Positions 1 to 15,196 of a DNA stretch of 64,000 nucleotides are shown piece by piece. A program made the translations under genes and the position numbers. The DNA lies in assembly GCF_000758755.1 (NCBI RefSeq), contig NZ_JRMV01000276.1, positions 1 to 64,000 of the forward strand, read 5' to 3'. This DNA comes from Actinomyces sp. S6-Spd3. Its GTDB lineage: Bacteria > Actinomycetota > Actinomycetes > Actinomycetales > Actinomycetaceae. The notes beneath the pieces were generated by a model. The model ran no database searches, had not been told where the DNA came from, and saw nothing but the letters and a program-made list of their open reading frames with translations. Position 1 is the first letter of the stretch. Each line of letters opens with the position of its first letter.

Positions 1-230
1 GGCATAAAAACAAAAAACAAACACACTATCGAGTTCACAAACAACACCCCCACATCTCCCAACCAAACCCACCAAAACCAGCAGGAAAAGCCAAGAAAGA
101 AGGCCACCACCACAGCACCAAGGCCGCGGCGACAAGAGAAAAATCTACACACCCACCACCCCCCACGTCAAACCAAAACCACGTGAACCAGCACACAAAG
201 CGGCAAAGTTGGCGCGGCCTCGTCAATCTG
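1..230 (-). other. Probable rRNA operon leader (rRNA genes off-window to the left)
   Basis: I see no credible gene in this stretch. Read on the minus strand, positions about 47 to 12 carry TTTGTGAACTCGATAGTGTG, followed by T-rich runs. This closely resembles the conserved actinobacterial rRNA leader/processing segment (typically TTTGAGAACTCAATAGTGTG). The plus strand is almost free of T between about 90 and 210. Together with the promoter at 142-171 this suggests that a 16S rRNA gene starts just left of the window, transcribed leftwards. The rRNA itself is not visible, so this is inference from motif resemblance. Confidence 0.6.
142..171 (-). promoter_or_regulatory. Sigma-70 type promoter, probably of an rRNA operon
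   Basis: The minus strand shows a -35 element TTGACG (171-166), an 18-nt spacer and a -10 element TAGATT (147-142). It points left into the rRNA-leader-like sequence. A second TTGACG at 226-221 could be the -35 of an additional promoter, but no convincing -10 follows it. Confidence 0.5.
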
Positions 231-293
231 AATGAAGAAGAGAAGCGATTTTTCGGTGGAATAGCGCCAAATTATTCGCGTTAATCAACTAAA

Positions 294-326
294 GCGGGAC
301 CTGCCTCACAAGGAAGCAGGTCCCGC
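294..326 (-). terminator. Terminator of the malic enzyme gene
   Basis: A perfect 11-bp stem, GCGGGACCTGC (294-304) with GCAGGTCCCGC (316-326), encloses an 11-nt loop, 28 nt beyond the stop codon of the malic enzyme gene. The T-tract on the minus strand is short (TTTAGTT). Confidence 0.7.
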
Positions 327-353
327 AAAAGAACTACGCTAAGCGCGTCCGAA

Positions 354-1781
354 TCAGTGAAGATCCATGTCTTCTTGAACCGGGATATCAATCGTGGGCA
401 GATCATGAACCGCGTGACGAACAGCCTTCGACACGGCACCGGGAACTGCCTCGTTAAAGACACCAGGAATGATGTAGTTCGGAGAGAGTTCTTCTTCCGA
501 GATCACATCAGCAATTGCATTTGCAGCAACGCGCAGTACCTCGGTCGTAATTTCCTTGACCTTCGCATCCAGCAAACCGCGGAACAGACCCGGGAAGGCC
601 AGAACGTTGTTGATCTGGTTCGGGTAGTCGCTACGACCGGTTGCCACGATTGCTGCATACTCTGCGGCAGCAATGGGGTCGACCTCGGGAGTCGGGTTCG
701 CGAGAGCGAAAACAATTGCACCGGGAGCCATCTTTGCAATGTCCGAAGGCTCCAAAATGTTGCCGTGAGAGACGCCGATGAAGACGTCAGCATCGGCAAT
801 ACCGTCCTTGAGGGAGCCGTGAACCATGCGCGGGTTGGTGTTTTGAGCCAGCCATGCACGTGAGGGGTGCATACCCTCAATGTCGTCCCCAGCCAGCGCA
901 CCCGTACGACCGTAGCCAACGATGTCGCGCGCACCCTGTGCCAGCAGCAGCTTGATGATTGCCGAACCCGCGGCGCCCACACCGGAGACAACGATGCGAA
1001 CATCCTCAATCTTCTTGTTCACCAGCTTGAGGGCATTGATCAGCGCGGCCAAAACCACGATTGCGGTACCGTGCTGGTCATCGTGGAAGACAGGAATATC
1101 AAGTTCGGCACGAAGTCGCTCTTCAATTTCGAAGCAGCGAGGTGCGGAAATGTCTTCAAGGTTAATGCCGCCGTATGCGGGGGCAATCGCCTTCACGATA
1201 GAAATGATCTCTTCAGTGTCCTTCGTGTCCAGGACAACCGGCCACGCATCGACGTCACCGAATTGCTTGAAGAGAACAGCCTTACCTTCCATAACTGGAA
1301 GAGCAGCCTCGGGGCCAATATCGCCCAGGCCCAGAACAGCAGTGCCATCAGAAACGACAGCAACCGAGTTTGCCTTCATAGTCAGCAGGTGAGCCTTTTC
1401 GGGCATGTCGTGGATCGCGGTGCACACGCGAGCAACACCGGGGGTGTATGCGCGGGAGAGATCATCGCGGTTACGAAGCGGAACCTTAGGATGCACTTCG
1501 ATCTTGCCACCAACGTGAGCCATAAAGGTCTGGTCTGCAACAGAGGAGGTATGCACACCTTCAAGACCATCCAGAACCTGGCGTACCTCACGACGATGGT
1601 CAGAATCACGCATGTCGCAGGTGAGGTCAATGACGATGTGTCCACGATCAGAATCGGCGACGTCAAGGCCCTTGATCTGTGCGCCAGTAGAAGATACAGC
1701 ATCCACGATCTGCGCGATCGAGAGAGTGGACTCATCGATCTCAAGACGGTAGGACGCGGTGTATGACGGAGAAGTACGCAT
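354..1781 (-). CDS. NAD(P)-dependent malic enzyme with N-terminal ACT domain
   Basis: This 475-aa protein should convert malate to pyruvate and CO2 with NAD(P) reduction in the cytoplasm. An ACT-type regulatory domain fills residues about 8-80. The malic enzyme core follows, with YTPGVARVC near residue 113, the block SDGTAVLGLGDIGPEAALPV that carries metal- and substrate-binding residues, and PVFHDDQHGTA before the NAD-binding Rossmann domain (VVSGVGAAGSA). It lacks the C-terminal phosphotransacetylase domain of MaeB-type enzymes. AAAGGTGA lies just upstream of the ATG and fixes the start. The gene stands alone between two terminators. ACT fusion suggests allosteric control by an amino acid, but the ligand cannot be read from the sequence. 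Confidence 0.93.
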   Translation of the reverse strand: MRTSPSYTASYRLEIDESTLSIAQIVDAVSSTGAQIKGLDVADSDRGHIVIDLTCDMRDSDHRREVRQVLDGLEGVHTSSVADQTFMAHVGGKIEVHPKVPLRNRDDLSRAYTPGVARVCTAIHDMPEKAHLLTMKANSVAVVSDGTAVLGLGDIGPEAALPVMEGKAVLFKQFGDVDAWPVVLDTKDTEEIISIVKAIAPAYGGINLEDISAPRCFEIEERLRAELDIPVFHDDQHGTAIVVLAALINALKLVNKKIEDVRIVVSGVGAAGSAIIKLLLAQGARDIVGYGRTGALAGDDIEGMHPSRAWLAQNTNPRMVHGSLKDGIADADVFIGVSHGNILEPSDIAKMAPGAIVFALANPTPEVDPIAAAEYAAIVATGRSDYPNQINNVLAFPGLFRGLLDAKVKEITTEVLRVAANAIADVISEEELSPNYIIPGVFNEAVPGAVSKAVRHAVHDLPTIDIPVQEDMDLH

Positions 1782-1959
1782 TGGTCACCTTTGCATTTCC
1801 GAATTTTACGAGGCGAGCCCACCGGGCTCTGACCTCATCGTAGCCGCGTAACTGCAGGGGTGCAGTGTTGTCCCACATTACGCAAAATTGACGCTGCAAC
1901 AAGGCATTTGACGCACAGGAATACTCCACCACTCCCCCAGCGTCCTCACATATGGAAAG

Positions 1960-1983
1960 GGCCCGGTCCTTCAGGACCGGGCC
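1960..1983 (-). terminator. Terminator of the gatCAB operon
   Basis: A 10-bp perfect stem, GGCCCGGTCC with GGACCGGGCC, closes a TTCA loop. On the minus strand it is followed by CTTTCC. It lies 24 nt after the gatB stop codon. Confidence 0.8.
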
Positions 1984-2006
1984 ACGGACGTGAACTCAAA
2001 ACGAGC

Positions 2007-3503
2007 TCAGGCGCCAACCATTTCCATAATGAGTTCGCGAACGCGTGCAGCATCGGCCTGACCGCGAGTTGCCTTCATGACGGCGCCGACCAACGCACCG
2101 GCGGCTTGTACCTTGCCGCCCTTGATCTTCTCGACGACATCAGGGTTTGCATCCAGAGCTTCCTGGACTGCCGCGGTAAGCGCGCCTTCGTCGGAGACGA
2201 CCTCGAGGCCACGCGCAGCGACAACCTGCTCGGGATCGCCTTCGCCGGCAAGAACGCCTTCGAGGACTTGGCGAGCCAGCTTATCCGTCAGGCGACCACC
2301 ATCAACCAGGGATTGAAGCTGGGCGATCTGAGCGGGAGTAACAGGCAATTCCTCCAGAGGAAGCTGGTTGTCCTTGGCGTAGCGGGCCAATTCACCCATC
2401 CACCACTTTCGGGCAGCGTTAGGATCAGCTCCCGCCACAACCGTCGCCTCGATAAGCTCAAGTGCACCGGCATTGATCACGTCGCGCATTTCCTTATCGG
2501 CGAAGCCCCACTGCTCACGCAAGCGGCGCCTCTTCGCAACAGGCAGCTCGGGAAGGCTTGCACGCAGGGACTCCACCCATTCCTCAGAGGGAACGACTGG
2601 AACAAGGTCCGGCTCGGGGAAGTAACGGTAATCTTCTGCATCGGACTTTTCACGACCCGAAGAAGTAGAACCGTCTTCTTCGTGGAAGTGACGGGTTTCC
2701 TGCAGGATGCTTCCACCTTCGCTCAGGATCTGAGCCTGACGCTGGATCTCATAGCGAACCGCGTTTGCAATTCCCCTAAAGGAGTTGACGTTCTTCGTTT
2801 CGGTTCGGGTTCCCAAAGGAGAGGTCGGAGTGGGGCGCAGTGAAACGTTGATGTCTGCTCGCACGTTTCCACGCTCCATACGCGCCTCGGAAACGCCGAG
2901 AGTACGGAAGATATCACGCAGAGCCTGGACGTAAGCAGCAGCTACCTCGGGGGCTCGCTCGCCTGCACCCTCGATGGGGCGCGTTACGATCTCAACCAAG
3001 GGAACGCCCGCACGGTTGTAGTCAACCAGCGAGTGGTCTGCACCCTGAATACGCCCGTCAGCACCGCCGATGTGGGTGTTCTTGCCGGCGTCTTCTTCCA
3101 TGTGTGCGCGCTCAATCTGAACGCGGAACATGGTTCCATCTTCCAGCTCGACGTCAACATAACCGTCATAAGCGATGGGCTCATCGGACTGTGAGGTCTG
3201 GAAAGCCTTCGTGAGGTCCGGGTAGAAGTAGTTCTTACGCGCAAAGCGGCAGCTCTTCGCGATCGAACAGTTCAGTGCCAGACCAATCTTGATGGCATAC
3301 TCCACTGCCTTGTGATTAACCACGGGCAAGGAGCCGGGCAGTCCCAAGGACACAGGCGTCACGTAGGTGTTCGGGTCCCCGCCAAAGGCGTTGGGAGCAG
3401 CATCGAACATCTTTGTGGCGGTACCCAATTCGACGTGTACTTCGATTCCGAGGACCGGATCGAAGGAAGCTGTTGCTTCCTGGTAGTCCATCAGTTCACT
3501 CAT
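2007..3503 (-). CDS. gatB: Aspartyl/glutamyl-tRNA(Asn/Gln) amidotransferase subunit B
   Basis: GatB is the kinase/tRNA-binding subunit of the GatCAB complex, which amidates Glu-tRNA(Gln) and Asp-tRNA(Asn). The 498-aa protein starts with the GatB signature region (GIEVHVEL, then [14 protein letters not shown]). It ends with the YqeY-like helical tail ([29 protein letters not shown]). The ATG overlaps the gatA stop (TGATG), with GGAGG seven nucleotides upstream. A GTG fifteen bases further upstream is in frame, but it would place that ribosome binding site inside the gene. It is the last gene of the operon gatC-gatA-gatB. Confidence 0.96.
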   Translation of the reverse strand: MSELMDYQEATASFDPVLGIEVHVELGTATKMFDAAPNAFGGDPNTYVTPVSLGLPGSLPVVNHKAVEYAIKIGLALNCSIAKSCRFARKNYFYPDLTKAFQTSQSDEPIAYDGYVDVELEDGTMFRVQIERAHMEEDAGKNTHIGGADGRIQGADHSLVDYNRAGVPLVEIVTRPIEGAGERAPEVAAAYVQALRDIFRTLGVSEARMERGNVRADINVSLRPTPTSPLGTRTETKNVNSFRGIANAVRYEIQRQAQILSEGGSILQETRHFHEEDGSTSSGREKSDAEDYRYFPEPDLVPVVPSEEWVESLRASLPELPVAKRRRLREQWGFADKEMRDVINAGALELIEATVVAGADPNAARKWWMGELARYAKDNQLPLEELPVTPAQIAQLQSLVDGGRLTDKLARQVLEGVLAGEGDPEQVVAARGLEVVSDEGALTAAVQEALDANPDVVEKIKGGKVQAAGALVGAVMKATRGQADAARVRELIMEMVGA

Positions 3504-5008
3504 CACTTTTCCTCCCACTGCGCTGCCGGGCAGTTGCCCGCAATATCGCCGCTGAGCTGCTCAACCAAGCTTGCGACCTCGTACATCTTCAGGTCGTGGT
3601 GAGCCGGGGCGAGAATCTGGAATCCGACGGGAAGCCCCTCAGAGCTCACCGCATTGGGAACGTTCATTGCGGGAATTCCTGCAAGGTTCGCCGGAATCGT
3701 CGCAATGTCGTTGAGGTACATCGCCATGGGATCATCCATCTTTTCCCCGAAACGGAAGGCCGTCGTGGGGCAGGTGGGAGATACCAGGACATCGACCTCG
3801 TCGAAGACACGAGCAAAGTCGCGCTGGATGAGGGTTCGAACCTTCTGCGCATTTCCGTAGTAGGCATCAAAGAAGCCTGCGGACAAAACGTGAGTACCCA
3901 AAATAATGCGGCGCTTCACTTCGTCACCGAAACCGGCCTCGCGGGTCGCAGCCATCACGCGCTCAGCAGTGACGGGGCCCTCGCTGGGCTCGACGCGGAT
4001 GCCGTAGCGCATTCCGTCAAAACGTGCGAGGTTCGAGGAAACCTCAGCAGGCATGATCAAGTAGTAGGCGGCAAGCGCATATTCAAAACTCGGGCAGGAA
4101 ACCTCGACAATTTCAGCACCTGCATCGCGCAGCTTCTCAACAGTTGCGTTGAACGCTGCGCTCACGTCTTCCTGGTATCCCTCGCCGGAAAGCTCACGGA
4201 CGACGCCAACGCGAAGTCCCTCGATCTTTCCAGCGCGAGCAACGGATTCCACTCCCGCGCTCAGTGCGGGGACTGGCTCGTTGAGCGAGGTGGAATCGTG
4301 GGGATCGAAGCCACCGATGACCTCGGTCAGCGCGGCCGCGTCGGCCACAGTGCGGGTCACGGGACCAATCTGGTCCAGCGACGAGGCCATGGCAATCAAT
4401 CCGTAACGTGACACTGCGCCGTAAGTGGGCTTGGCGCCAACGGTTCCCGTAACGGCTCCGGGCTGGCGAATAGAACCACCAGTGTCAGACCCCAGGGCGA
4501 GAGGCACCATGTAAGCGCCAACTGCCGCCGCAGAACCGCCGCCCGAGCCACCCGGGATGCGATCCAAATCCCAGGGGTTACCCGTGCGACCGAAAGCAGA
4601 GTGCTCGGTCGAGGAGCCCATCGCGAACTCATCCATGTTCGTCTTACCGACAATGGGCATTCCGGCCTGGTGCAGACGCTCCACAACGGTTGCGTCGTAG
4701 GGAGGCAACCAGCCTTCAAGGATCTTAGACGCGCAGGTCGTCGGCAGGCCTCGGGTCACCATATTGTCCTTCACGGCGATCGGAACGCCGGCCAGGCGCG
4801 GGAGATCTTCACCTGCAGCGCGACGAGCATCGACCTTAGCTGCAGTTGCAAGTGCGCCTTCACGATCAACGTAGAGGAAAGCGTGGACCTTGGAATCGAT
4901 CGCATCAATACGGTCGAGGCATGCCTGAGTGAGTTCAACCGAGGTGATCTCTCCGCTTCGCAGCAGTTCAGCGAGCTCGCATGCTGATTTCTTCAGCAAA
5001 GGATTCAT
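3503..5008 (-). CDS. gatA: Aspartyl/glutamyl-tRNA(Asn/Gln) amidotransferase subunit A
   Basis: GatA is the amidase subunit that releases ammonia from glutamine for transamidation of misacylated tRNA. The 501-aa protein carries the amidase signature [12 protein letters not shown] followed by [13 protein letters not shown], which supplies the Ser-cisSer pair. The catalytic lysine is in [11 protein letters not shown] near residue 79 (written PIAVKDN). Its ATG overlaps the gatC stop and its TGA overlaps the gatB ATG, so all three subunits are translationally coupled. Length and motifs are normal for the family. Confidence 0.97.
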   Translation of the reverse strand: MNPLLKKSACELAELLRSGEITSVELTQACLDRIDAIDSKVHAFLYVDREGALATAAKVDARRAAGEDLPRLAGVPIAVKDNMVTRGLPTTCASKILEGWLPPYDATVVERLHQAGMPIVGKTNMDEFAMGSSTEHSAFGRTGNPWDLDRIPGGSGGGSAAAVGAYMVPLALGSDTGGSIRQPGAVTGTVGAKPTYGAVSRYGLIAMASSLDQIGPVTRTVADAAALTEVIGGFDPHDSTSLNEPVPALSAGVESVARAGKIEGLRVGVVRELSGEGYQEDVSAAFNATVEKLRDAGAEIVEVSCPSFEYALAAYYLIMPAEVSSNLARFDGMRYGIRVEPSEGPVTAERVMAATREAGFGDEVKRRIILGTHVLSAGFFDAYYGNAQKVRTLIQRDFARVFDEVDVLVSPTCPTTAFRFGEKMDDPMAMYLNDIATIPANLAGIPAMNVPNAVSSEGLPVGFQILAPAHHDLKMYEVASLVEQLSGDIAGNCPAAQWEEK

Positions 5009-5304
5009 CAGTCCTCCTCCAAAATCTGCGGAACCAAGAACATTCCGTCCTGCTGTGCGGGGGCCTGTGCCAGGACCTCATCACGGTCCAACGTCGGACC
5101 AACTTCATCTTCACGCCACACGTTCGACAACGGAATGGGGTGGGAGGTCGCAGGCACGTCCGGGGTAGCGACCTCGGAAACCTTTGCAACGGCCTCGGTA
5201 ATAACATCAAGTTCACCAGCGATTCTGGTGATTTCTTCGGGTGTAAGTGCGATTCGAGCCAAGCCCGCAACGCGGGCGACCTCGTCAGTACTGATCCTTG
5301 CCAT
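5008..5304 (-). CDS. gatC: Aspartyl/glutamyl-tRNA(Asn/Gln) amidotransferase subunit C
   Basis: GatC is the small belt subunit that holds GatA and GatB together. The 98-aa product begins [20 protein letters not shown], which is the typical GatC start, and contains the conserved [21 protein letters not shown] region. An in-frame ATG lies 36 bases upstream, at 5340, but the extra residues do not look like GatC. Neither start has a strong ribosome binding site, so the first choice rests on family similarity. It is the first gene of gatCAB and is divergent from the phospholipase gene at 5381. Confidence 0.93.
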   Translation of the reverse strand: MARISTDEVARVAGLARIALTPEEITRIAGELDVITEAVAKVSEVATPDVPATSHPIPLSNVWREDEVGPTLDRDEVLAQAPAQQDGMFLVPQILEED

Positions 5305-5380
5305 AAAAAGGATGATACCCGTATGGGCCGCGCCTCTCATACTGTGCCCAGCTCGGCGTAGTTTTGAGTACCCTTAAACT

Positions 5381-6643
5381 ATGTCTCATCGCCGTCCGTC
5401 TTTTTCGTCGCAAACCATCAGGGCACTCAAGATCGCTGGATTAACTGTGCTCGGGGCTCAGGCGGCGGCGCTTGTCGGGGTTCATATCGTTGATAAGCTC
5501 CGCAAAGAACGAGTCCCTCACGTCGCAGGTGGCTTCCCTACTTTCCCTCCTCTTGACACTCAGGTCGAGGGAACTGAAGTTCGCACGTACACGGAGGGAA
5601 CATCCCTGTACGAGGACATGCTCGAGGCGATTACCTCGGCGAAAGACTACATTTTCTTTGAGTCCTATATCTGGCGTGCGGATGCGTGGGGAAAGCGCTT
5701 CAAATCAGCGTTGCTCAGCGCTGCGAAACGCGGAGTTGACGTCCATATCGTTTACGACGGTTTCGCCGTCCTCAATCAAGATCCCTTCTTCTACGTTTTC
5801 CCCAAGACACCGCATCTATACATTCGTCGTTTCCCCGAAATTCGTTCGGGAATGTTCACGATGAATCTGCGTAAAACCGGACGCGATCACCGAAAGATCC
5901 TCGTCGTTGACGACAAGGTCGCTTTCGTCGGCGGTTACAACATTGGCGATCCCTTCGCATTGGAGTGGCGTGACACCCACGTGCGCGTCACGGGAGACGC
6001 GGTATCAGAGCTTAAGTACGGCTTCATTGATTTCTGGAACCACTTCAAGCGTCACGGCCAGCCCTCGATTGCTCGCACCCGGGCCCCGCGTTGGGATTCC
6101 GAGGTCTCCCTCGCTTTCAATCAGCCTTCTCGTCTGCTTTACCCCGTTCGCGGCCTCTACATTGACGCAATCGATCGTGCGCGCTCGTCAATCCGTATTA
6201 CCAGCGCCTATTTCATCCCCGATCGTGAGATTTTCGAGGCCTTGGTTCACGCGGCGCGCCGCGGGGTTCGCGTTCAGATTCTGATTCCCGAGTACTCCAA
6301 CCACATTCTTGCCGACTGGGTTGCGCGCCCCTACCACGGTCCGCTCCTCAAAGAAGGCGTTGAAATCTGGCTCTACGAGGACGCCATGATCCATTCGAAG
6401 ACCATGACGATCGACGGAGCATGGTCAACCGTTGGAACGGCAAATATCGACCGCCTGTCTCTCCAAGGAAACTATGAGGTCAATGTCCAATTCCGCTCGG
6501 ACAAATTCGCGCAGACCATGGACAAGATCTTCGAACTCGATCTGACGAACGCACGCCGTCTCTCTTTTGAGGAATGGGAGGAGCGCTCGCTGCTCACCAA
6601 GGTGCTGGAGCGTCTCCTACATCCTTTCGAATTCCTCGTCTGA
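5381..6643 (+). CDS. Phospholipase D family protein, probable cardiolipin synthase
   Basis: This 420-aa protein has one hydrophobic N-terminal segment (residues about 13-34) and two complete HKD motifs. The first is H170-x-K172-x4-D177 in HRKILVVDDKVAFVGG. The second is H338-x-K340-x4-D345 in IHSKTMTIDGAWSTVGTAN. This architecture matches bacterial cardiolipin synthases, which join two phosphatidylglycerols at the membrane through a phosphohistidine intermediate. No good ribosome binding site precedes the ATG and the intergenic region to gatC is only 76 nt. A different phosphatidyltransferase or phospholipase activity cannot be excluded from the sequence. Confidence 0.88.
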   Translation: MSHRRPSFSSQTIRALKIAGLTVLGAQAAALVGVHIVDKLRKERVPHVAGGFPTFPPLDTQVEGTEVRTYTEGTSLYEDMLEAITSAKDYIFFESYIWRADAWGKRFKSALLSAAKRGVDVHIVYDGFAVLNQDPFFYVFPKTPHLYIRRFPEIRSGMFTMNLRKTGRDHRKILVVDDKVAFVGGYNIGDPFALEWRDTHVRVTGDAVSELKYGFIDFWNHFKRHGQPSIARTRAPRWDSEVSLAFNQPSRLLYPVRGLYIDAIDRARSSIRITSAYFIPDREIFEALVHAARRGVRVQILIPEYSNHILADWVARPYHGPLLKEGVEIWLYEDAMIHSKTMTIDGAWSTVGTANIDRLSLQGNYEVNVQFRSDKFAQTMDKIFELDLTNARRLSFEEWEERSLLTKVLERLLHPFEFLV

Positions 6644-6663
6644 GAGTTTGTCCCCCGCGGCGC

Positions 6664-12340
<5,677 letters not shown>

Positions 12341-12437
12341 AGTGATCCCTTGCACACCAATTCTGCAATTTAATCGTCTCGTAACTCTTGATATACAAGT
12401 TTGAATCCTCGAAACTAAAGACTGTTGTTTTTGTTCG

Positions 12438-12460
12438 GCGCGGGCATTCAATGCCCGCGC
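12438..12460 (+). promoter_or_regulatory. Hairpin in the whiB1 5' untranslated region
   Basis: A perfect 10-bp stem, GCGCGGGCAT with ATGCCCGCGC, closes a 3-nt loop, 25 nt ahead of the whiB1 start codon and 12 nt ahead of its ribosome binding site. There is no U-tract, so it is more likely a stability or translation element, or a protein-binding palindrome, than a terminator. Confidence 0.5.
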
Positions 12461-12485
12461 TCACGCTCTTAAAGGAGTACCCATA

Positions 12486-12734
12486 ATGGATTGGCGGAGT
12501 AAAGCCGCGTGCCTCAGCGTTGACCCAGAGCTCTTCTTCCCTATCGGGAATACGGGACCAGCGATCGCGCAGGCGGCCGAAGCCAAAGCAGTGTGTCGCG
12601 AGTGTGAAGTTCAAGCGATCTGTCTGCAGTGGGCCCTAGAGAACAATCAGGATTCCGGAGTGTGGGGTGGAATGAGCGAAGAAGAACGTCGCTCCCTCAA
12701 GCGCCGCGCAGCTCGCGCACGTCGCATGTCCTGA
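12486..12734 (+). CDS. whiB1: WhiB1-type iron-sulfur transcriptional regulator
   Basis: This 82-aa protein has the four WhiB cysteines (C9, C37, C40, C46; the last three as C-x2-C-x5-C) that ligate a [4Fe-4S] cluster. It also has the GVWGGMSEEERR turn and a basic C-terminal tail (KRRAARARR). It begins MDWRSKAACL and continues DPELFFPIGN, close to mycobacterial WhiB1, an essential NO-sensitive partner of the primary sigma factor. AGGAG ends 8 nt before the ATG. The gene is monocistronic: a hairpin sits in its leader and a strong terminator follows. It could be regulated by cluster damage from nitric oxide or oxygen, as in other family members. Confidence 0.95.
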   Translation: MDWRSKAACLSVDPELFFPIGNTGPAIAQAAEAKAVCRECEVQAICLQWALENNQDSGVWGGMSEEERRSLKRRAARARRMS

Positions 12735-12748
12735 TCTTTGCCTACATC

Positions 12749-12790
12749 AATGGGTGGTGGCGAAAACTAAAGTTTTCGCCACCACCCATT
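12749..12790. terminator. Bidirectional terminator between whiB1 and the surface protein gene
   Basis: A perfect 20-bp stem (12749-12768 with 12771-12790) has a 2-nt AA gap at its centre. The core is GGGTGGTGGCGAAAACT and its complement. TGTTTTGCC follows on the plus strand. It lies between two convergent genes and can serve both. Confidence 0.85.
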
Positions 12791-12833
12791 TGTTTTGCCT
12801 GTCGGGCGCTTATTGAAGAAGAATTCCCGGTTC

Positions 12834-15104
12834 CTAGGAGTCGCAGCGCCGCGATACTCGGTGCGCGGCCAGTCCCATTCCCGCTAAGAGGATACCCATC
12901 ACCGCGAGAGAGTTACTGACTGCGCCGGTTCGCGCCATACGAGGTTTCTTCGGTTCTTCCCCCTTCACGCTTTGTTCGCGCGAATTGATATCCCGATGAA
13001 AAGCGACTCTTTCATTTCCTTGATAAAGATCCTCGAAAACAACAAGCTGTTTTCCTCGAAGCTGTTCTCCCTGCACGCGGAAAACGACCTCGCTGCACCC
13101 CTTTGTGGAATCAGCACGAAACTCCGTGCGTGCACTGAGCAATCCTTGTTCGTTCGACAGCGGCACTCCGGTTTCGCGATCAACGAGGGTTGCATTGAGG
13201 GCGTATTCACCCCCGGCCTCGACGCCTTCGTAGCACACGCTGTCAACGATGCTCACCGGACCGGCACCCGCCACTATCTGGTCCGAATCCGCGCCATCAC
13301 GCGCATGCGTAGAAATCGTAATAGGCCCGCTTTGCTTGCGCGTGTACTGTTCATTCGGATCATCAAGGACAGAACGATAGGCCTCTACCCTACTGTCCCC
13401 ATCGAATTCAGTAGTAAACACGTAGGTCCCCACTCGCTCTGGCTGCACACGGAAGGTGAGGTCACCGAGTGACGGGTAGTAGCCATTTCGCGCAGGAATC
13501 TCGACGCTCCCGATTTCCTCGGCTTTATCGCGATTTTCTTCTGCGACCTCAAGTCCTTGAGGGAAGAAGAGAAGACGGTGGCGCATTGTTGGCACATCCG
13601 CCCCGAAGGGCTCTCGCCCCGCCCATCCCGGATGAGACTGCGGAAAACCGCTCACCCATAGGTCATCGATGAGATACGTTCCGCCACGGGTTTCTTTGAC
13701 CTGGGCTGCAGAGTAGATCTGAACTTTCCACGGAGTGACGCTGGTTTCCGTTGATAAGGCAAGCTGGTCCGACCAGTCTGAATGGATAAACGGAGCGTAC
13801 TGACCCTGATGGTCCTTTCGCACTTTCCACACCCAGGAAACAAAACCTGGCTTGTGTGCCGATTCAGGAACATCGATTGTTACGGTCTTTGTTCCTTCCC
13901 CAGTAAAAACTGCTGAAGCGTATCCGATAACCGGCGCGTCTTGCGGGATCAAACGTCCATCTACTGGCGACGATGGGGGCTCTTCTCCTAGGTCATAGGC
14001 GATTCCGTCAAAGGCAACGGGAATCGGCCCATGGTCGTCATGAAGCCAACTTCCATCCCCATAGTTTGGGTCTGCAAAAGCGGTGATCGTGTCAGAGAGA
14101 TGGTGACCCATAATAGTCTCTTCTTCGACCTTCGAGCGGAGCATGGGTTGGAAATCCATGAGGACTTTCCATACTCCCCCTTTAAGATGCTTTTCTTCCT
14201 TGTCCCCATCGGGCCTATTCCCGTACGAGGCCGTGTCTTGCGTTGCGGCGCGAACACCGTAGCGCGTGAGCGTCGTTCGGACGGGGTTGACGTATGTCCC
14301 TTCCCATTTCACGCTTCCGTTTCCTGTTGCTTCCCACTCCAAGCTCACTCCGGTCTCTTTTGTTGTTCCCTCCCATTGGGACGTTCCCGTCGATCTGAAG
14401 CGCGCAGGCCCAATAAGCATCAATTTCACTTTGAGGCCCGGGATCCACTCCCCTTTCTCATTCTTCACACCCAGGTCTTTGAGGAAACCATTGCGAGGTG
14501 TGCGCGACTCGACGCTTCCGTTCTCATAGGTCGTCACAGCCGCCTTTTGCGCCTGGCGCACGTAGTCTTTTGCTTTCTCATAGACCTGAGGGAGCTGCTC
14601 GCGAACGCGATCGACCAGAGTGTTGACTGAATCCTGAGTGTTCTTCCCCGCCTGGTCACCCTCAAAATTTGCGTGGATGAGGAAGGAAAGTGCTGCACGG
14701 TTTTCTGGGTGGCGGTCTCCTTGATAGCGATCGAGGAGCCACGCCATCTGCGCGGTAGAGAGGTCAATTTCATCTGGTCCCCAACGTTTTGATTCTCCGA
14801 GGTCGCTGATCGAGGCGGTGTCTTGCGGTTTCGGATTCGCTCGCCACATGTGCGTACACCAGACGGGGTAGCGAGTTTCAACGTTGTGAGGCGCCGTGTA
14901 GGCCCCCAGCCAAAATCCGCCGACTGATTGTGCTCCGACGCCTTTCACGTAAAGACCGTTGCCCTCAAATAGCGCATGTGCTGGTTGCGGGCTCATTGCC
15001 AGAGCGCTCACCGTTGCGACTCCCGCGATATAGACGAGGAGCCGCGTCACTGTTCCTTGCCCCGACCTTCTTGCAGCAGGCGTATATCCTTGCCTCCCGA
15101 TCAT
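12834..15104 (-). CDS. Cell-wall-anchored surface protein with thioester-like and VaFE domains, LAXTG-like sorting motif
   Basis: This 756-aa secreted protein starts with a signal peptide (residues 1-44, ending AHA). Its N-terminal domain resembles Gram-positive thioester adhesin domains: C83 in YPVWCTHM and Q119 in STAQMAWLL are candidates for the internal Cys-Gln bond. Near the C-terminus a VaFE-type repeat contains LVVFEDLYQGNERVAF. The end is a sorting signal, MARTG, then a hydrophobic helix and the positive tail RRCDS. MARTG departs from LPXTG and resembles the LAXTG motif used by class E sortases. AAAGGAAG precedes the chosen ATG. No sortase gene is in this window. Role inferred: adhesion to host or other surfaces. 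Confidence 0.83.
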   Translation of the reverse strand: MIGRQGYTPAARRSGQGTVTRLLVYIAGVATVSALAMSPQPAHALFEGNGLYVKGVGAQSVGGFWLGAYTAPHNVETRYPVWCTHMWRANPKPQDTASISDLGESKRWGPDEIDLSTAQMAWLLDRYQGDRHPENRAALSFLIHANFEGDQAGKNTQDSVNTLVDRVREQLPQVYEKAKDYVRQAQKAAVTTYENGSVESRTPRNGFLKDLGVKNEKGEWIPGLKVKLMLIGPARFRSTGTSQWEGTTKETGVSLEWEATGNGSVKWEGTYVNPVRTTLTRYGVRAATQDTASYGNRPDGDKEEKHLKGGVWKVLMDFQPMLRSKVEEETIMGHHLSDTITAFADPNYGDGSWLHDDHGPIPVAFDGIAYDLGEEPPSSPVDGRLIPQDAPVIGYASAVFTGEGTKTVTIDVPESAHKPGFVSWVWKVRKDHQGQYAPFIHSDWSDQLALSTETSVTPWKVQIYSAAQVKETRGGTYLIDDLWVSGFPQSHPGWAGREPFGADVPTMRHRLLFFPQGLEVAEENRDKAEEIGSVEIPARNGYYPSLGDLTFRVQPERVGTYVFTTEFDGDSRVEAYRSVLDDPNEQYTRKQSGPITISTHARDGADSDQIVAGAGPVSIVDSVCYEGVEAGGEYALNATLVDRETGVPLSNEQGLLSARTEFRADSTKGCSEVVFRVQGEQLRGKQLVVFEDLYQGNERVAFHRDINSREQSVKGEEPKKPRMARTGAVSNSLAVMGILLAGMGLAAHRVSRRCDS

Positions 15105-15196
15105 GGTTCTTCCTTTCACAGTTTCCGGAGAGTTCTTCTCCGCTTGAAGCGAGAGTAAGAGCGGGAATGAGGAGAAGAGTTTGAGGGTGCCGATTC

